Source: an uncultured Faecalibacterium sp. (GTDB taxonomy: Bacteria; Bacillota; Clostridia; Oscillospirales; Ruminococcaceae). Taken from it: a stretch of 64,000 nt of DNA. The DNA lies in assembly GCA_934547065.1 (NCBI GenBank), contig CAKTEF010000002.1, positions 57,778 through 121,777 of the forward strand. Direction: 5' to 3'. The notes beneath the pieces were generated by a model that was not told the origin of the DNA, made no database searches, and was given only the letters and a program-made list of their open reading frames with translations. A program made the position numbers and the translations under genes. Below are positions 17,708 to 26,072 of this stretch, in pieces; the stretch's first letter is position 1; each line of letters starts with the position of its first letter.

Positions 17708-19168
17708 TTATTTCTGATAGCTCAGGGCCACCTGTGCGATCTGCTCCGGGTCGATGACGGTATCAAACCGCTCGGCTTTCTGCCGCAGGGCGGCAAGGCT
17801 TGCCGGGGCAGAGCTGCCGGTGACCGTTTCCAGCTGCTGCATGGCCTCAAAATCGTTCTGCGGGGCGGTGTGGCCCAAAGCTTCCAGCACGCTGCGGGGG
17901 AACTTGTAGGGCGATGCCGTGGAAAGCACCACCATCGGCACCCCGGCCCGCTTTGCACGGCCTGCCACATGGAACGCCACTGCGGTGTGGGTATCGCACA
18001 GGTAGTTATCGTTCTCATAGCGGGTGCGGATTTCCCCTGCCACCTCGGCTTCGCTGCTCCAGCCGCAGCCAAAGCTTTCCTGGATGGCGGCCAGCGTCTC
18101 CGGACGCACGGTATAGCTGCCCGTCTCGGCAAGATCTTTCATCAGGGCGGCCACCTCGGTGTCGCTGCCGGTGACATGATAGAGCAGCCGCTCCAGGTTG
18201 GAGGACACCAGGATGTCCATGCTGGGCGAGGTGGTCTTGAAGAACTCCCGCTTGGCTGTATAAGTACCGGTGGTGAGGAAATCGGTCAGGACATTGTTCT
18301 CGTTGGAAGCGCAGATCAGCTTGCCCACGGGCAGACCCATCTGCTTTGCATAGTAACCGGCCAGGATATCGCCGAAGTTGCCCGTCGGCACGCAGAAATC
18401 CACCTTGTCGCCAAAGGTGATCTTATCGGCCTTGAGCAGCTGGGCGTAGGCCGCAAAGTAGTAGACGATCTGCGGCACCAAACGGCCCCAGTTGATGGAG
18501 TTGGCGCTGGACAGGCGGATGTTCCGCTTTTCCAGCTCGGCCGCAACGGCCGGGTCGCCAAAGACACGCTTGACACCGGTCTGCGCATCATCAAAGTTGC
18601 CGCGCACCGCGTACACAGCCACATTTGCGCCCTCCTGCGTTGCCATCTGCAAGCGCTGGATCTCACTGGTGCCGCCCGTGGGGAAGAACACTGCGATCTC
18701 CACCCCCGGAATGTCGTGGTAGCCGTCCAGCGCGGCCTTGCCGGTATCGCCGCTGGTCGCCACCAGGATCAGAGTCTTTTCCGAGCGGTTCAGGTTCTTT
18801 TTGGCCTCCACCAAGAGCTTTGGCATCAGCTGAAGCGCATAGTCCTTGAACGCGCAGGTCGGGCCATGCCACAGTTCCAAAGAATAGACCTCGTCCGAAA
18901 CCGGGGCCAGATAGCCCGCCTTGCCGCCAAATGCCGCGCCATAGGTCTGCGCGGCAGCCTGCTTCAGAAAGTCCTGCGAATAATCGGTCAGATATTGCCC
19001 CACGATGGCTGCCGCCAGTTCGGGGTAATCCAGTGCGCAAAGCGCTTTTACATCCACCTGCGGAAAGCTCTGCGGTACAAACAGACCGCCCTCGTCCGAC
19101 AGACCCTGTGCAATGGCCTGCGATGCACTTACCACACGGTTCCGGTCTCTCGTGCTGAAAAACTGCAT
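17708..19168 (-). CDS. thrC: threonine synthase
   Basis: PLP enzyme of 486 residues that converts O-phosphohomoserine to threonine, the last step of threonine synthesis. The PLP lysine is K108 in CAFKDYAL; the phosphate-binding loop SGDTGKAAL and the NSINWGRL and PTGNFGDILAGYYAK segments are typical of the longer class of ThrC. The ATG at 19168 has AGGAG seven bases upstream; the open frame up to 19261 has no such site. It follows the yraN gene by about 100 bases, a gap that holds a GC-rich hairpin. Confidence 0.95.
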   Translation of the reverse strand: MQFFSTRDRNRVVSASQAIAQGLSDEGGLFVPQSFPQVDVKALCALDYPELAAAIVGQYLTDYSQDFLKQAAAQTYGAAFGGKAGYLAPVSDEVYSLELWHGPTCAFKDYALQLMPKLLVEAKKNLNRSEKTLILVATSGDTGKAALDGYHDIPGVEIAVFFPTGGTSEIQRLQMATQEGANVAVYAVRGNFDDAQTGVKRVFGDPAVAAELEKRNIRLSSANSINWGRLVPQIVYYFAAYAQLLKADKITFGDKVDFCVPTGNFGDILAGYYAKQMGLPVGKLICASNENNVLTDFLTTGTYTAKREFFKTTSPSMDILVSSNLERLLYHVTGSDTEVAALMKDLAETGSYTVRPETLAAIQESFGCGWSSEAEVAGEIRTRYENDNYLCDTHTAVAFHVAGRAKRAGVPMVVLSTASPYKFPRSVLEALGHTAPQNDFEAMQQLETVTGSSAPASLAALRQKAERFDTVIDPEQIAQVALSYQK

Positions 19169-19266
19169 GTCGTAGCTCCTTTTCGTCCGCGGGGCCCGCC
19201 TTGGCCCCTTTTTGATGGCAGCGGCAACCGCCGTGATCCTGCCTTTTTCCCACCGATGCACCCACG

Positions 19267-19629
19267 TTACGCGGTAAATGCACCCTTTATAATATGTACC
19301 ATCCAGCGCCCGCTGTCAAGAGGAGTTACTTCGGCAACGTCAAAACGAACCGGTTTTTCGCTCTGGCCGGTCTGCTGGAGGTAATATTGTGCGGTACGGA
19401 TCAGCCTGCGCTGCTTGGCGGACGTTACCGCCGAGGCTGCACTGGCCAACGGGTCAGGGCTGCGGGTCTTGACCTCACACAGCACCAGCGTTCCATCCGG
19501 CTCCCGGAGGATCAGGTCGATCTCCCCCATCCGGGTGCGGTAGTTGTGTTCCAGAAGCTCACAGCCCTGTTTCTGGTAAGAGCGGGCCGCCACGGCCTCG
19601 CCAGTGCGGCCGGTCCGGGCGCGGTCCAT
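19267..19629 (-). CDS. yraN: UPF0102/YraN family putative endonuclease
   Basis: 120 residues with the Holliday-junction-resolvase-like nuclease core GEIDLILREPDGTLVLCEVKTRS, which holds the D and E-x-K residues of this fold. The family often sits beside rnhB, as here, and its biological role is unresolved. The ATG at 19629 overlaps the rnhB stop codon as TGATG and has GGAGG seven bases upstream, so translation is coupled. Confidence 0.85.
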   Translation of the reverse strand: MDRARTGRTGEAVAARSYQKQGCELLEHNYRTRMGEIDLILREPDGTLVLCEVKTRSPDPLASAASAVTSAKQRRLIRTAQYYLQQTGQSEKPVRFDVAEVTPLDSGRWMVHIIKGAFTA

Positions 19630-20273
19630 CACTTGCCCTCCGGCCAGTAGCCCTGCTTTTTCAAAAAGCTGCGGCGGTAGAACGGCTGGATGCCGTACTG
19701 CGCGATCAGCTCATAGTGCAGCTTTGTGGGGTAGCCCTTGTGCTTTGCCAGCTGATACTGGGGAAATTGCTGGTCCAGTTCCAGCATGTAGCGGTCCCGG
19801 CTGACCTTGGCCAGAACCGAGGCGGCTCCGATGCTGGCGCTGGTCGCATCGCCCTTGACCACCGGCTGTGCGGGGATCTGCAGCCCGGCCGGGGTGCGGT
19901 TGCCGTCCACCAGAACAAGGTTTGGCACGATATCCAGCGTTTCCACGGTCTGCCGCATGCCGCCCATGGTCGCGTTCAGAATGTTTTCCCGGTCGATGAT
20001 GTCCGGGCCGACGAACACGATCTGATACGCCAGCGCTTTTTCCTTGATCTCATCAAACAGGGCTTCCCGCTTTTTTTCGGTCAGCTTTTTGGAGTCGTTG
20101 ATGCCGTACACCGGGTTTTCCGGGTCCAGGATGCAGGCTGCCACGCAGACCGGGCCGCACAGCGGCCCACGGCCCGCTTCATCCACACCGGCAAAGCAGC
20201 CGTACTGCGCCCGCACCTGGGCATCGTACTCATACAGCGGAGCCGAGATCTCCTCGTCAGAACGCCGCTTCAT
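19629..20273 (-). CDS. rnhB: ribonuclease HII
   Basis: 214-residue endonuclease that cleaves RNA in RNA-DNA hybrids and at single ribonucleotides in DNA. Acidic active-site residues are visible: D31 and E32 in GVDEAGRGPL, and later Asp residues in NLVLVDG and VKGDATSASIGAAS. The length is typical. The start overlaps the rbgA stop codon by four bases (ATGA at 20270-20273), showing tight coupling in the lepB-rbgA-rnhB-yraN block. Confidence 0.95.
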   Translation of the reverse strand: MKRRSDEEISAPLYEYDAQVRAQYGCFAGVDEAGRGPLCGPVCVAACILDPENPVYGINDSKKLTEKKREALFDEIKEKALAYQIVFVGPDIIDRENILNATMGGMRQTVETLDIVPNLVLVDGNRTPAGLQIPAQPVVKGDATSASIGAASVLAKVSRDRYMLELDQQFPQYQLAKHKGYPTKLHYELIAQYGIQPFYRRSFLKKQGYWPEGK

Positions 20274-21193
20274 TCGTCGTCCTCCCCGGCAAAGTCCGCC
20301 AGATCATCCCGCTGCGGCGGACGTTCCAGCGAGATGCGGCCCCATTTGCAGGCGCGGAACTCGTCCACCAGCATCACGGCGCAGCGCTCGGTGTTCACCT
20401 CGCCGCCCCGCACCAGCAGGCCGCGCTTGCGGCCGATGGCTTCCATCAGCTCATAGGGCGGCAGGGCCAGCGTCTCGGCATCCAGCTTATAGCGCTGGGC
20501 CACCAGGTCCGGGTAATTGCGGCGCACCTCGTCCAGCAGGTTCATGGCCAGTTCCTCCACGTCCAGGATATCATCCTTGATGGATCCGATGAACGCCAGG
20601 TTGGACGCGATGGTCTTGGAATCAAACTTTTTCCACAGCACGCCCGGCATATCCAGCAGGTCGAATGTTTCGGTGCTGACCCACTGCTTGCCCTTGGTCA
20701 CGCCGGGGCGGTCGGCCGCCTTGGCGCGGGCCGAACCCGCAAAGGTGTTGATAAAGGTGGACTTGCCCACATTGGGGATGCCGCAGAGCATCACCTGCGT
20801 TTTGGCACCGCCCATGCCGCGGTTCTGGCGGCGTTCCAGCAGCCCGGCCAGCTCTTTTTCAATGGCCGCTTTGACCGCATTGGCTCCGCCTTTCTGCTTG
20901 GCGCTGATGGCCACACAGCCTGCATCGGCGGCGCGGAAATACCGGATCCACTCCTCGGTCACAGCCGGGTCGGCCAGGTCGGCCTTGTTCAGCGCATAGA
21001 GCTTGGGCTTGCGGGCCGTGATCCGCTCGATCTCCGGGTTCAGGCTGGAAAGCGGGATGCGGGCATCCAGCAGCACGAGGCTTGCGTCCACATGCTGGAT
21101 CTCCTGCTCCATCATCCGCAGGGTCTTGGTCATGTGCCCGGGGAACCACTGGATGTTATATTGGTTTGCAAAACGGGTATCCTGATTGTTCAT
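20270..21193 (-). CDS. rbgA: ribosome biogenesis GTPase RbgA (YlqF)
   Basis: Circularly permuted GTPase of 307 residues needed for late assembly of the 50S subunit. The permuted order is seen: the G4 motif NKAD first, then G1 GIPNVGKST, then G3 DMPGV. The N-terminal WFPGHMTKTLR, with its catalytic-type His, is characteristic. Overlaps of four bases at both ends link it to lepB and rnhB. Its position next to rplS fits its role in large-subunit assembly. Confidence 0.95.
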   Translation of the reverse strand: MNNQDTRFANQYNIQWFPGHMTKTLRMMEQEIQHVDASLVLLDARIPLSSLNPEIERITARKPKLYALNKADLADPAVTEEWIRYFRAADAGCVAISAKQKGGANAVKAAIEKELAGLLERRQNRGMGGAKTQVMLCGIPNVGKSTFINTFAGSARAKAADRPGVTKGKQWVSTETFDLLDMPGVLWKKFDSKTIASNLAFIGSIKDDILDVEELAMNLLDEVRRNYPDLVAQRYKLDAETLALPPYELMEAIGRKRGLLVRGGEVNTERCAVMLVDEFRACKWGRISLERPPQRDDLADFAGEDDE

Positions 21194-21744
21194 TTTACCA
21201 CTCCAAAATCCGAAACGGGCAAAAAGCAGAGCAGCACCTTGCCCAGAATATCACGTTCGTCCAGACAGCCCACATAGGAAGAACGGCTGTCCAGCGAAGC
21301 ATTGCGGTTGTCGCCCATCACGAATACGGTGCCCTCCGGCACCGTATAGGGGAACGTGATGTCATACCCCAGGTAGGTGGGCTCCGCAATGTAATCTTCC
21401 TGCAGCACTTCCCCGTTCACGGAGACGGTGCCGGTCTGGTAGTCGATGGAAACCGTGTCGCCGCCCTTGGCGATGACCCGCTTGACCAGCGGCTTGCCGT
21501 AGGCCGTGTAGCTGTCCACGATGACCACATCGCCCCGCCGGGGCTCGTAGCCCGCCCCCCAGACGATCAGCTTATCGCCATTTTGCAGGGTGGGCACCAT
21601 GGATTCGCCATCCACCTGGATGATCCGGAACACGAACGAAAAAATCAGCACCAGCACCAGCGCCGCCGAGATCAGCGCCTCGTACCACTCAAACAGTTCC
21701 TGGCCGCGGACGGCCTGCGGCTTTTTTGCCGACTGCTTTTCCAT
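21190..21744 (-). CDS. lepB: signal peptidase I
   Basis: 184-residue membrane-bound serine protease that removes signal peptides from exported proteins. One N-terminal membrane helix (about 23-40) leads to S48 in GESMVPTL; the general base is K88 in LVKRVIAKGGD; the box GDNRNASLDSR follows. This is the single-helix type of Gram-positive bacteria. The ATG at 21744 lies 11 bases after GGAGG; the GTG four codons earlier overlaps that site and is rejected. Confidence 0.95.
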   Translation of the reverse strand: MEKQSAKKPQAVRGQELFEWYEALISAALVLVLIFSFVFRIIQVDGESMVPTLQNGDKLIVWGAGYEPRRGDVVIVDSYTAYGKPLVKRVIAKGGDTVSIDYQTGTVSVNGEVLQEDYIAEPTYLGYDITFPYTVPEGTVFVMGDNRNASLDSRSSYVGCLDERDILGKVLLCFLPVSDFGVVK

Positions 21745-21790
21745 CTTCCGATGCACCTCCCGATCTGGTTTTTTACCGCAAATAAAGAAA

Positions 21791-21813
21791 AAAGGGACAA
21801 CAAGTTGTCCCTT
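21791..21813 (-). terminator. terminator after rplS
   Basis: AAAGGGACAAC at 21791-21801 pairs with the complementary segment ending at 21813 across a tiny loop; on the minus strand CCCTTTTTTCTTT follows. It lies between rplS and lepB and likely reduces transcription of the downstream block. Confidence 0.85.
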
Positions 21814-21836
21814 TCCTCCCGTTCACGCGGGGATCA

Positions 21837-22178
21837 TCAAATATCGCTCTTGACCTTGGCAGCCTTGCCGGTACGGCCACGCAGGTAGAACAGCTTTGCG
21901 CGGCGGACCTTGCCCTTACGGACAACGGTGACCTTCTCAACGAAGGGGCTGTTGATGGGGAAGACACGCTCAATGCCGACACCGTAAGCCACGCGGCGGA
22001 CGGTGAAAGTCTCAGCAACGCCGCCGTGCTTCTTTGCGATCACAGTGCCCTCAAAGGCCTGGATGCGCTCACGGTCGCCGTCCTTGATCCGAACATCAAC
22101 GCGGACGGTGTCGCCAACGTTGAACTGGGGCTTTTCAGCCTTGATGCTGCCTTCAGAAATAATCTTCAGTGCGTCCAT
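21837..22178 (-). CDS. rplS: 50S ribosomal protein L19
   Basis: 113-residue ribosomal protein near the subunit interface. The segment [20 protein letters not shown] and the later [18 protein letters not shown] are diagnostic for bL19. The ATG at 22178 has GGAGG eight bases upstream. It has its own promoter and a structured leader. Confidence 0.97.
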   Translation of the reverse strand: MDALKIISEGSIKAEKPQFNVGDTVRVDVRIKDGDRERIQAFEGTVIAKKHGGVAETFTVRRVAYGVGIERVFPINSPFVEKVTVVRKGKVRRAKLFYLRGRTGKAAKVKSDI

Positions 22179-22200
22179 TTTTGAATCCTCCATTTGTTTT

Positions 22201-22297
22201 TAGACGTTCATGCACGGCATAGCCGTCAGAGGACCGCCCGTTTAATGATAAATACTTGTCATTAACCCCGCTGTGGTCTCAGCGGACACTAACGCCT
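22201..22297 (-). promoter_or_regulatory. candidate L19 ribosomal protein leader
   Basis: The transcribed leader can fold into several hairpins (CCGCTG...CAGCGG; TTAATGA...TCATTAA; ACGGC...GCCGT) closed by a long-range pairing between GGCGTT at the 5' end and AACGTC near the start codon. A structured L19 leader upstream of rplS is described for low-G+C Firmicutes. The match to that family is inferred from position and fold; no covariance search was possible. Confidence 0.5.
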
Positions 22298-22301
22298 TAA
22301 T

Positions 22302-22330
22302 AGGATAGCACAAAACCGGCTTGAATGCAA
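22302..22330 (-). promoter_or_regulatory. promoter of rplS
   Basis: On the minus strand TTGCAT (22325-22330), 17 bases, TATCCT (22302-22307). The predicted start places the leader fold exactly at the 5' end of the RNA. Confidence 0.65.
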
Positions 22331-22395
22331 GCAATTTGGCGAAAAATCTTGCAAAAATTTTCTGTTTTGCCTGATAGACGGACTTTTGCGCAGCT

Positions 22396-23040
22396 TCAGG
22401 CAAACAGCTGCCGGTCTGCCGTTAAAAATTTGGTGCGCAGGATGTTGGCGCTTGCGGCTGGCAGGCCGAACTTTTCTTCCAGAAAACCGGTGAGCAGCGA
22501 GGGGTTCAGGTTCAGCTCCTGCGCAGCGGGCAGGCAAAGCTCCAGCTGCACGGTGTCCCCTGCTGTTGTATAGCGCAGCTGCGGGATATGCTGCTTGAGA
22601 TCCACGATCTTTTTGCCGCGCTTGCTGTGCTTTTCCACAGGGGCTGCTTCCAGCGCGTTATACTGCTCCAGCACCGCAGCGGCAGCCGCCGGGTAGCTGA
22701 TGCGGTAGCAGGCAAAGGCGATGCTGTCCGCCTTCATCTCCACCGGAGCCACCCGGGTAACGTGGATACCGGCGGGCATAATGGCGTTGAGGGCGGTCTG
22801 CCACTGGGCAAAATCCGGGGCTTCGGCCTCGGTCTTGACGTCCACGCACTCGCACTCGCTCTCCTGCCCCAGCGAGAGCGGGCAGGCAAAGGTCATGTAG
22901 ATATGGGGGTTGAAGCCCAGCGTATGCCACACCGGCAGGCCGCTGCGCTTGAGCACCCGCTGCATCACCCGCTGCAGATCCAGCAGGGAGATGTAGGAGG
23001 CCTCATTTTTCTTCTCAAACGAGATTCTGACTGTAATCAA
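22396..23040 (-). CDS. DUF2344 protein paired with a radical SAM enzyme
   Basis: 214-residue cytosolic protein of the DUF2344 (TIGR03936) family. The N-terminal pattern RISFEKKNEASYISLLDLQRV and the segment GFNPHIYMTFACPLSLGQES are typical. The family always accompanies the B12/radical-SAM gene directly upstream, either fused or adjacent, and its start lies 26 bases inside that gene. Its function is not known; the pairing suggests a role in the same RNA or protein modification. It appears to be the last gene of its transcript. Confidence 0.85.
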   Translation of the reverse strand: MITVRISFEKKNEASYISLLDLQRVMQRVLKRSGLPVWHTLGFNPHIYMTFACPLSLGQESECECVDVKTEAEAPDFAQWQTALNAIMPAGIHVTRVAPVEMKADSIAFACYRISYPAAAAAVLEQYNALEAAPVEKHSKRGKKIVDLKQHIPQLRYTTAGDTVQLELCLPAAQELNLNPSLLTGFLEEKFGLPAASANILRTKFLTADRQLFA

Positions 23041-24877
23041 AGCAGGGACCTCCTAACAGGTGATTTGCACCGCAGCCATGGCAGGCGCGGTTGCAGGGCT
23101 GAGTCGTCTGGGCGGCCAGGGCCTTCTTGTACTCCCGCACCAGGTATTCGTGCGTTACGCCGTAGTCCATGTGGCTCCACGGGGTCACTTCGTCCAGGCC
23201 GATGGGACGCTGGCAATAAAACTTGGGGTCCACCCCCAGGTCTGCAAAGGTCTGCATCCAGGTGTCATACCGGAAGCACTCCTCCCAGCCGTCGAAGTAA
23301 CAGCCGCGCTTGTAGGCTTCCAGGATCACCGGAGCCAGGCGGCGGTCACCCTTGGCGAACACGCCCTCCAGAAAGCTGGTGGTGCTGTCGTGGTAATTCA
23401 CTTTGATCTTCCGGCTGCGGACGCTTTCCAGCAGATGCTTCTGCTTGGCCCGGAGCATTTCTTCGGTGTCCATGGGCACGAACTGGAACGGCGTGTGGGG
23501 CTTTGGCACAAAGCAGGAGCAGCTGATGGTCACCTGTACGCCGCGGCCCTTGGCGTGTTTGGGATTGCTGTAATACAGATCCACCACTTTCTGAGCCGTT
23601 TCGGCAATGCCCTCAATGTCCTCCATCGTCTCGGTGGGCAGGCCCATCATAAAGTAGAGCTTGACCGAGGTGTAGCCGTTGGCAAACGCCAGCGAGCAGG
23701 TTTTTTCGATCTCGTCCCAGGTGACGTTTTTGTTGATGACATCGCGCAGGCGCTGAGTGCCGGCCTCGGCTGCAAAGGTCAGGCCGCTCTTGCGCACCTT
23801 GGTGGTCTTTTCGATCAGGCTCTGAGAAAAGTTGTCCATCCGGAGCGAGGGCAGCGACAGGCTGACATGCTCCTTGGGGGCCCACTCGTTCAGATCATCC
23901 AGCAGTTCTTCCAGCTGGCTGTGGTCCGAGGTGGACAGGCTGGACAGGCTGAGTTCCTCGTAGCCGGTGTTGGCGCACAGATCCTGTGCCGCCCGGTTCA
24001 GCAGGCTGGCATCCCGCTGGCGCATGGGCCGGTACAAAAAGCCCGCCTGGCAGAACCGGCAGCCGCGCACACAGCCGCGCAGCACTTCCACGCTGGCACG
24101 ATCCTGGATCGCGCCCACCATGGGCACCACAAAGTTGGTGGGCGGGGTGAAATCGTTCAGGTTTTTGATGATGGCCTTGGTGACCACCGCCGGGATGCCC
24201 GGCTCATTGGGGGTGATCGCCCTGACCCGGCCGTCCTCATAATAGGTCACATCGTAGAACGCCGGGATATACACACCGGGGATCCTGGCAATGCGGCGCA
24301 GCAGTTCCTTTTTGGAAACGCCGCCCTCCTTTTTGGCTTTCTCGATCTCAGCACAGATGGATGGCAGCTGCCGCTCGCCCTCCCCCAGCTGGATCACATC
24401 AAAGAAATCCGCAATGGGCTCCGCGTTGCAGGCGCAGGGGCCGCCCGCCACGATCAGCGGCCAATGTTCGTCGCGGTCCTTGGCGTAGAACGGGATATGC
24501 GCCAGATCCAGCATAGCCAGGATGTTGGTATACGAAAGCTCATATTGGAGCGTAAAGCCCACGGCATCAAACGCCGTGAGCGGGTCTTTGCTTTCCATCG
24601 TATAAAGCGGCAGGTCCAGGCGTTCCATCTCGGCTTTCATATCCAGCCAGGGCATGAACGCGCGCTCACACCACCAGTTTTCGTGGCTGTTGAGCAGCTC
24701 GTACAGGATCTTTTCCCCCAGGAACGACATGCCAACTTCGTAGGTATCCGGGAAGCAGAATGCAAACCGGACATCCATCCGGGCCTTTTCTTTATAAACG
24801 CTGCCCGGCTCGCCGCCGGTATAACGGCCCGGTTTCTGCACCCGGCCCAGCGCTTCTTTCAGTTTCGGATCAAACAT
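23015..24877 (-). CDS. TIGR03960-family B12-binding/radical SAM protein
   Basis: 620-residue protein with an N-terminal cobalamin-binding-like region and a radical SAM core whose iron-sulfur motif is C-x3-C-x2-C (CVRGCRFCQAG). Later motifs (AAEAGTQRLRDVINKN, YFMMGLPTET) fit the SAM barrel. A C-terminal cluster of Cys and His (CNRACHGCGAN) may bind a further metal or cluster. The substrate of the family is not established. ATG at 24877 with GGAGG upstream. Confidence 0.88.
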   Translation of the reverse strand: MFDPKLKEALGRVQKPGRYTGGEPGSVYKEKARMDVRFAFCFPDTYEVGMSFLGEKILYELLNSHENWWCERAFMPWLDMKAEMERLDLPLYTMESKDPLTAFDAVGFTLQYELSYTNILAMLDLAHIPFYAKDRDEHWPLIVAGGPCACNAEPIADFFDVIQLGEGERQLPSICAEIEKAKKEGGVSKKELLRRIARIPGVYIPAFYDVTYYEDGRVRAITPNEPGIPAVVTKAIIKNLNDFTPPTNFVVPMVGAIQDRASVEVLRGCVRGCRFCQAGFLYRPMRQRDASLLNRAAQDLCANTGYEELSLSSLSTSDHSQLEELLDDLNEWAPKEHVSLSLPSLRMDNFSQSLIEKTTKVRKSGLTFAAEAGTQRLRDVINKNVTWDEIEKTCSLAFANGYTSVKLYFMMGLPTETMEDIEGIAETAQKVVDLYYSNPKHAKGRGVQVTISCSCFVPKPHTPFQFVPMDTEEMLRAKQKHLLESVRSRKIKVNYHDSTTSFLEGVFAKGDRRLAPVILEAYKRGCYFDGWEECFRYDTWMQTFADLGVDPKFYCQRPIGLDEVTPWSHMDYGVTHEYLVREYKKALAAQTTQPCNRACHGCGANHLLGGPCFDYSQNLV

Positions 24878-24918
24878 CAAGTTCCTCCATTGACAAGAAC
24901 AGTTTTACTTCATTCGTT

Positions 24919-25407
24919 TTATTGTACCCGATTCGGGCGGGAATTGCAATCACTGTTTTCCTGCTTCCGGCAAAGGAACACGCATTCCGCCAGCTGCGCC
25001 CCATCCAGCGGCGGGATCGGCAGCAGATTGAATGCTGCCGTCAGCAGATTGGCCGCCAGGAATGCGCCGGCCCGAATGGTGGCCCGCTGATCCAGCTTCC
25101 ACGCCCAGAGCCCCGCCAGCAAAAGATTGACCGCCGGACCCGCCGCAGCCAGCAATGCGGTCTGCCGCAGGGTCATTGCCTGCCCGCGTGTCCGCATACA
25201 AAAGCCGGTCATCGTCACCTCGATCACCGGAAAGCGGTGGAACATTGCCCCATACGCCGCAATATGCCCCCATTCGTGCAGGAACGCCGCCAGCAGCCCC
25301 AGCCGCAGAAAGCCACTGGCATCCCTCCAGAGCAGAACGTACAACACACCGCAGAGCAGCAGCGGGTCGCGGAACACCAGCGGCCCGCACCGGATGCCCC
25401 GGCTCAT
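24919..25407 (-). CDS. M50-family site-2-type metalloprotease, SpoIVFB-like
   Basis: 162-residue membrane zinc protease. The zinc motif HEWGH has H44, E45 and H48; the third ligand is in NLLPIPPLDGAQL near the C-terminus. Three or four hydrophobic segments are present, the compact size of the SpoIVFB/S2P group that cleaves within the membrane. Its start overlaps the M23 gene stop by four bases. In Bacillus, SpoIVFB acts with the LytM-like SpoIVFA encoded beside it; the same gene order here suggests an equivalent pair, but a general housekeeping role is possible. Confidence 0.8.
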   Translation of the reverse strand: MSRGIRCGPLVFRDPLLLCGVLYVLLWRDASGFLRLGLLAAFLHEWGHIAAYGAMFHRFPVIEVTMTGFCMRTRGQAMTLRQTALLAAAGPAVNLLLAGLWAWKLDQRATIRAGAFLAANLLTAAFNLLPIPPLDGAQLAECVFLCRKQENSDCNSRPNRVQ

Positions 25408-25976
25408 GGCAGACCCAGCGCGGCGGAGGGGTCGTACCGGATGCCGCCCGCCAAAAATTCAACGTGCAGGTGCGCTCCGGTGGCCCGGCCCGTCTGCCCG
25501 GCGGTGCCCAGCTGCTGGCCCGTCGTGACGATCTCCCCGGCCCGGACATAGAGATACTGCATGTGGGCATAGATCGTCTCCTGGCCGTCGGCATGGATCA
25601 GGCGCACATAGTTTCCATACGTTACGCTGCGCCGGGCAGCCGTTACCACGCCATCCAGCGCGGCCCGCACAACCGTTCCTTCTGCGCAGGCCAGATCCAC
25701 GCCCCGGTGGAACTCCTCCTGCCCGGTAAACGGGTCCGCCCGCCAGCCGTAGGGATCCGAAACACGCCAGGCCGTGGTTTCCAGCGGAAAGCAGAGCGCC
25801 TGCCCCGGCTTTGCCTGTTTCAGCGATGCCCCCGCCGGGGCGCTTTTCCCGGCACAGGCCCGGAGCACCCCGCCCGCCAGCAGCCCGGCCAGCAAAAAGG
25901 TCAGCGCCAGCACCGCCGCCCGCTTTCTGTTGTTACGCTTCCCTGCTCGTCCCTGTCCGCTCCGCATCGCCTGCAT
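25404..25976 (-). CDS. M23/LytM-domain protein with one membrane helix
   Basis: 190 residues: a basic N-terminus, one membrane helix at about 19-38, then a LytM domain outside the membrane. Zinc ligands appear intact: H90 and D94 in HRGVDL and H171 in GAHLHVEF, with H169 also present, so it may be an active endopeptidase. It resembles SpoIVFA or SpoIIQ in build. The ATG at 25976 has GGAGG eight bases upstream. A four-base overlap couples it to the M50 gene, and together they could form a regulated proteolysis unit. Confidence 0.8.
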   Translation of the reverse strand: MQAMRSGQGRAGKRNNRKRAAVLALTFLLAGLLAGGVLRACAGKSAPAGASLKQAKPGQALCFPLETTAWRVSDPYGWRADPFTGQEEFHRGVDLACAEGTVVRAALDGVVTAARRSVTYGNYVRLIHADGQETIYAHMQYLYVRAGEIVTTGQQLGTAGQTGRATGAHLHVEFLAGGIRYDPSAALGLP

Positions 25977-26033
25977 CTTCCCGCCCTCCGTTTTGGACAG
26001 TGTATGCAGGAGCGGGAACGTGGAGAACAAAAA

Positions 26034-26060
26034 CACCCTCCGGCGTTTTGCCAGAGGGTG
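26034..26060 (-). terminator. terminator after ppk
   Basis: CACCCTC (26034-26040) pairs with GAGGGTG (26054-26060); on the minus strand GTGTTTTTGTT follows. It ends the comEA-ppk transcript. Confidence 0.85.
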
Positions 26061-26072
26061 AAGATCCGGTAT

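Noticed and set aside
19184-19203. GGGGCC...GGCCCC hairpin with TTTTT on the plus strand, before thrC
   Set aside because: It looks like a terminator on the plus strand, but no plus-strand gene ends here. It probably only shapes the thrC leader, so no feature was called.
16979-19384. Open frame of about 800 codons opposite the phosphoesterase and thrC genes
   Set aside because: It spans two clear genes and their gap, with no homology pattern of its own.
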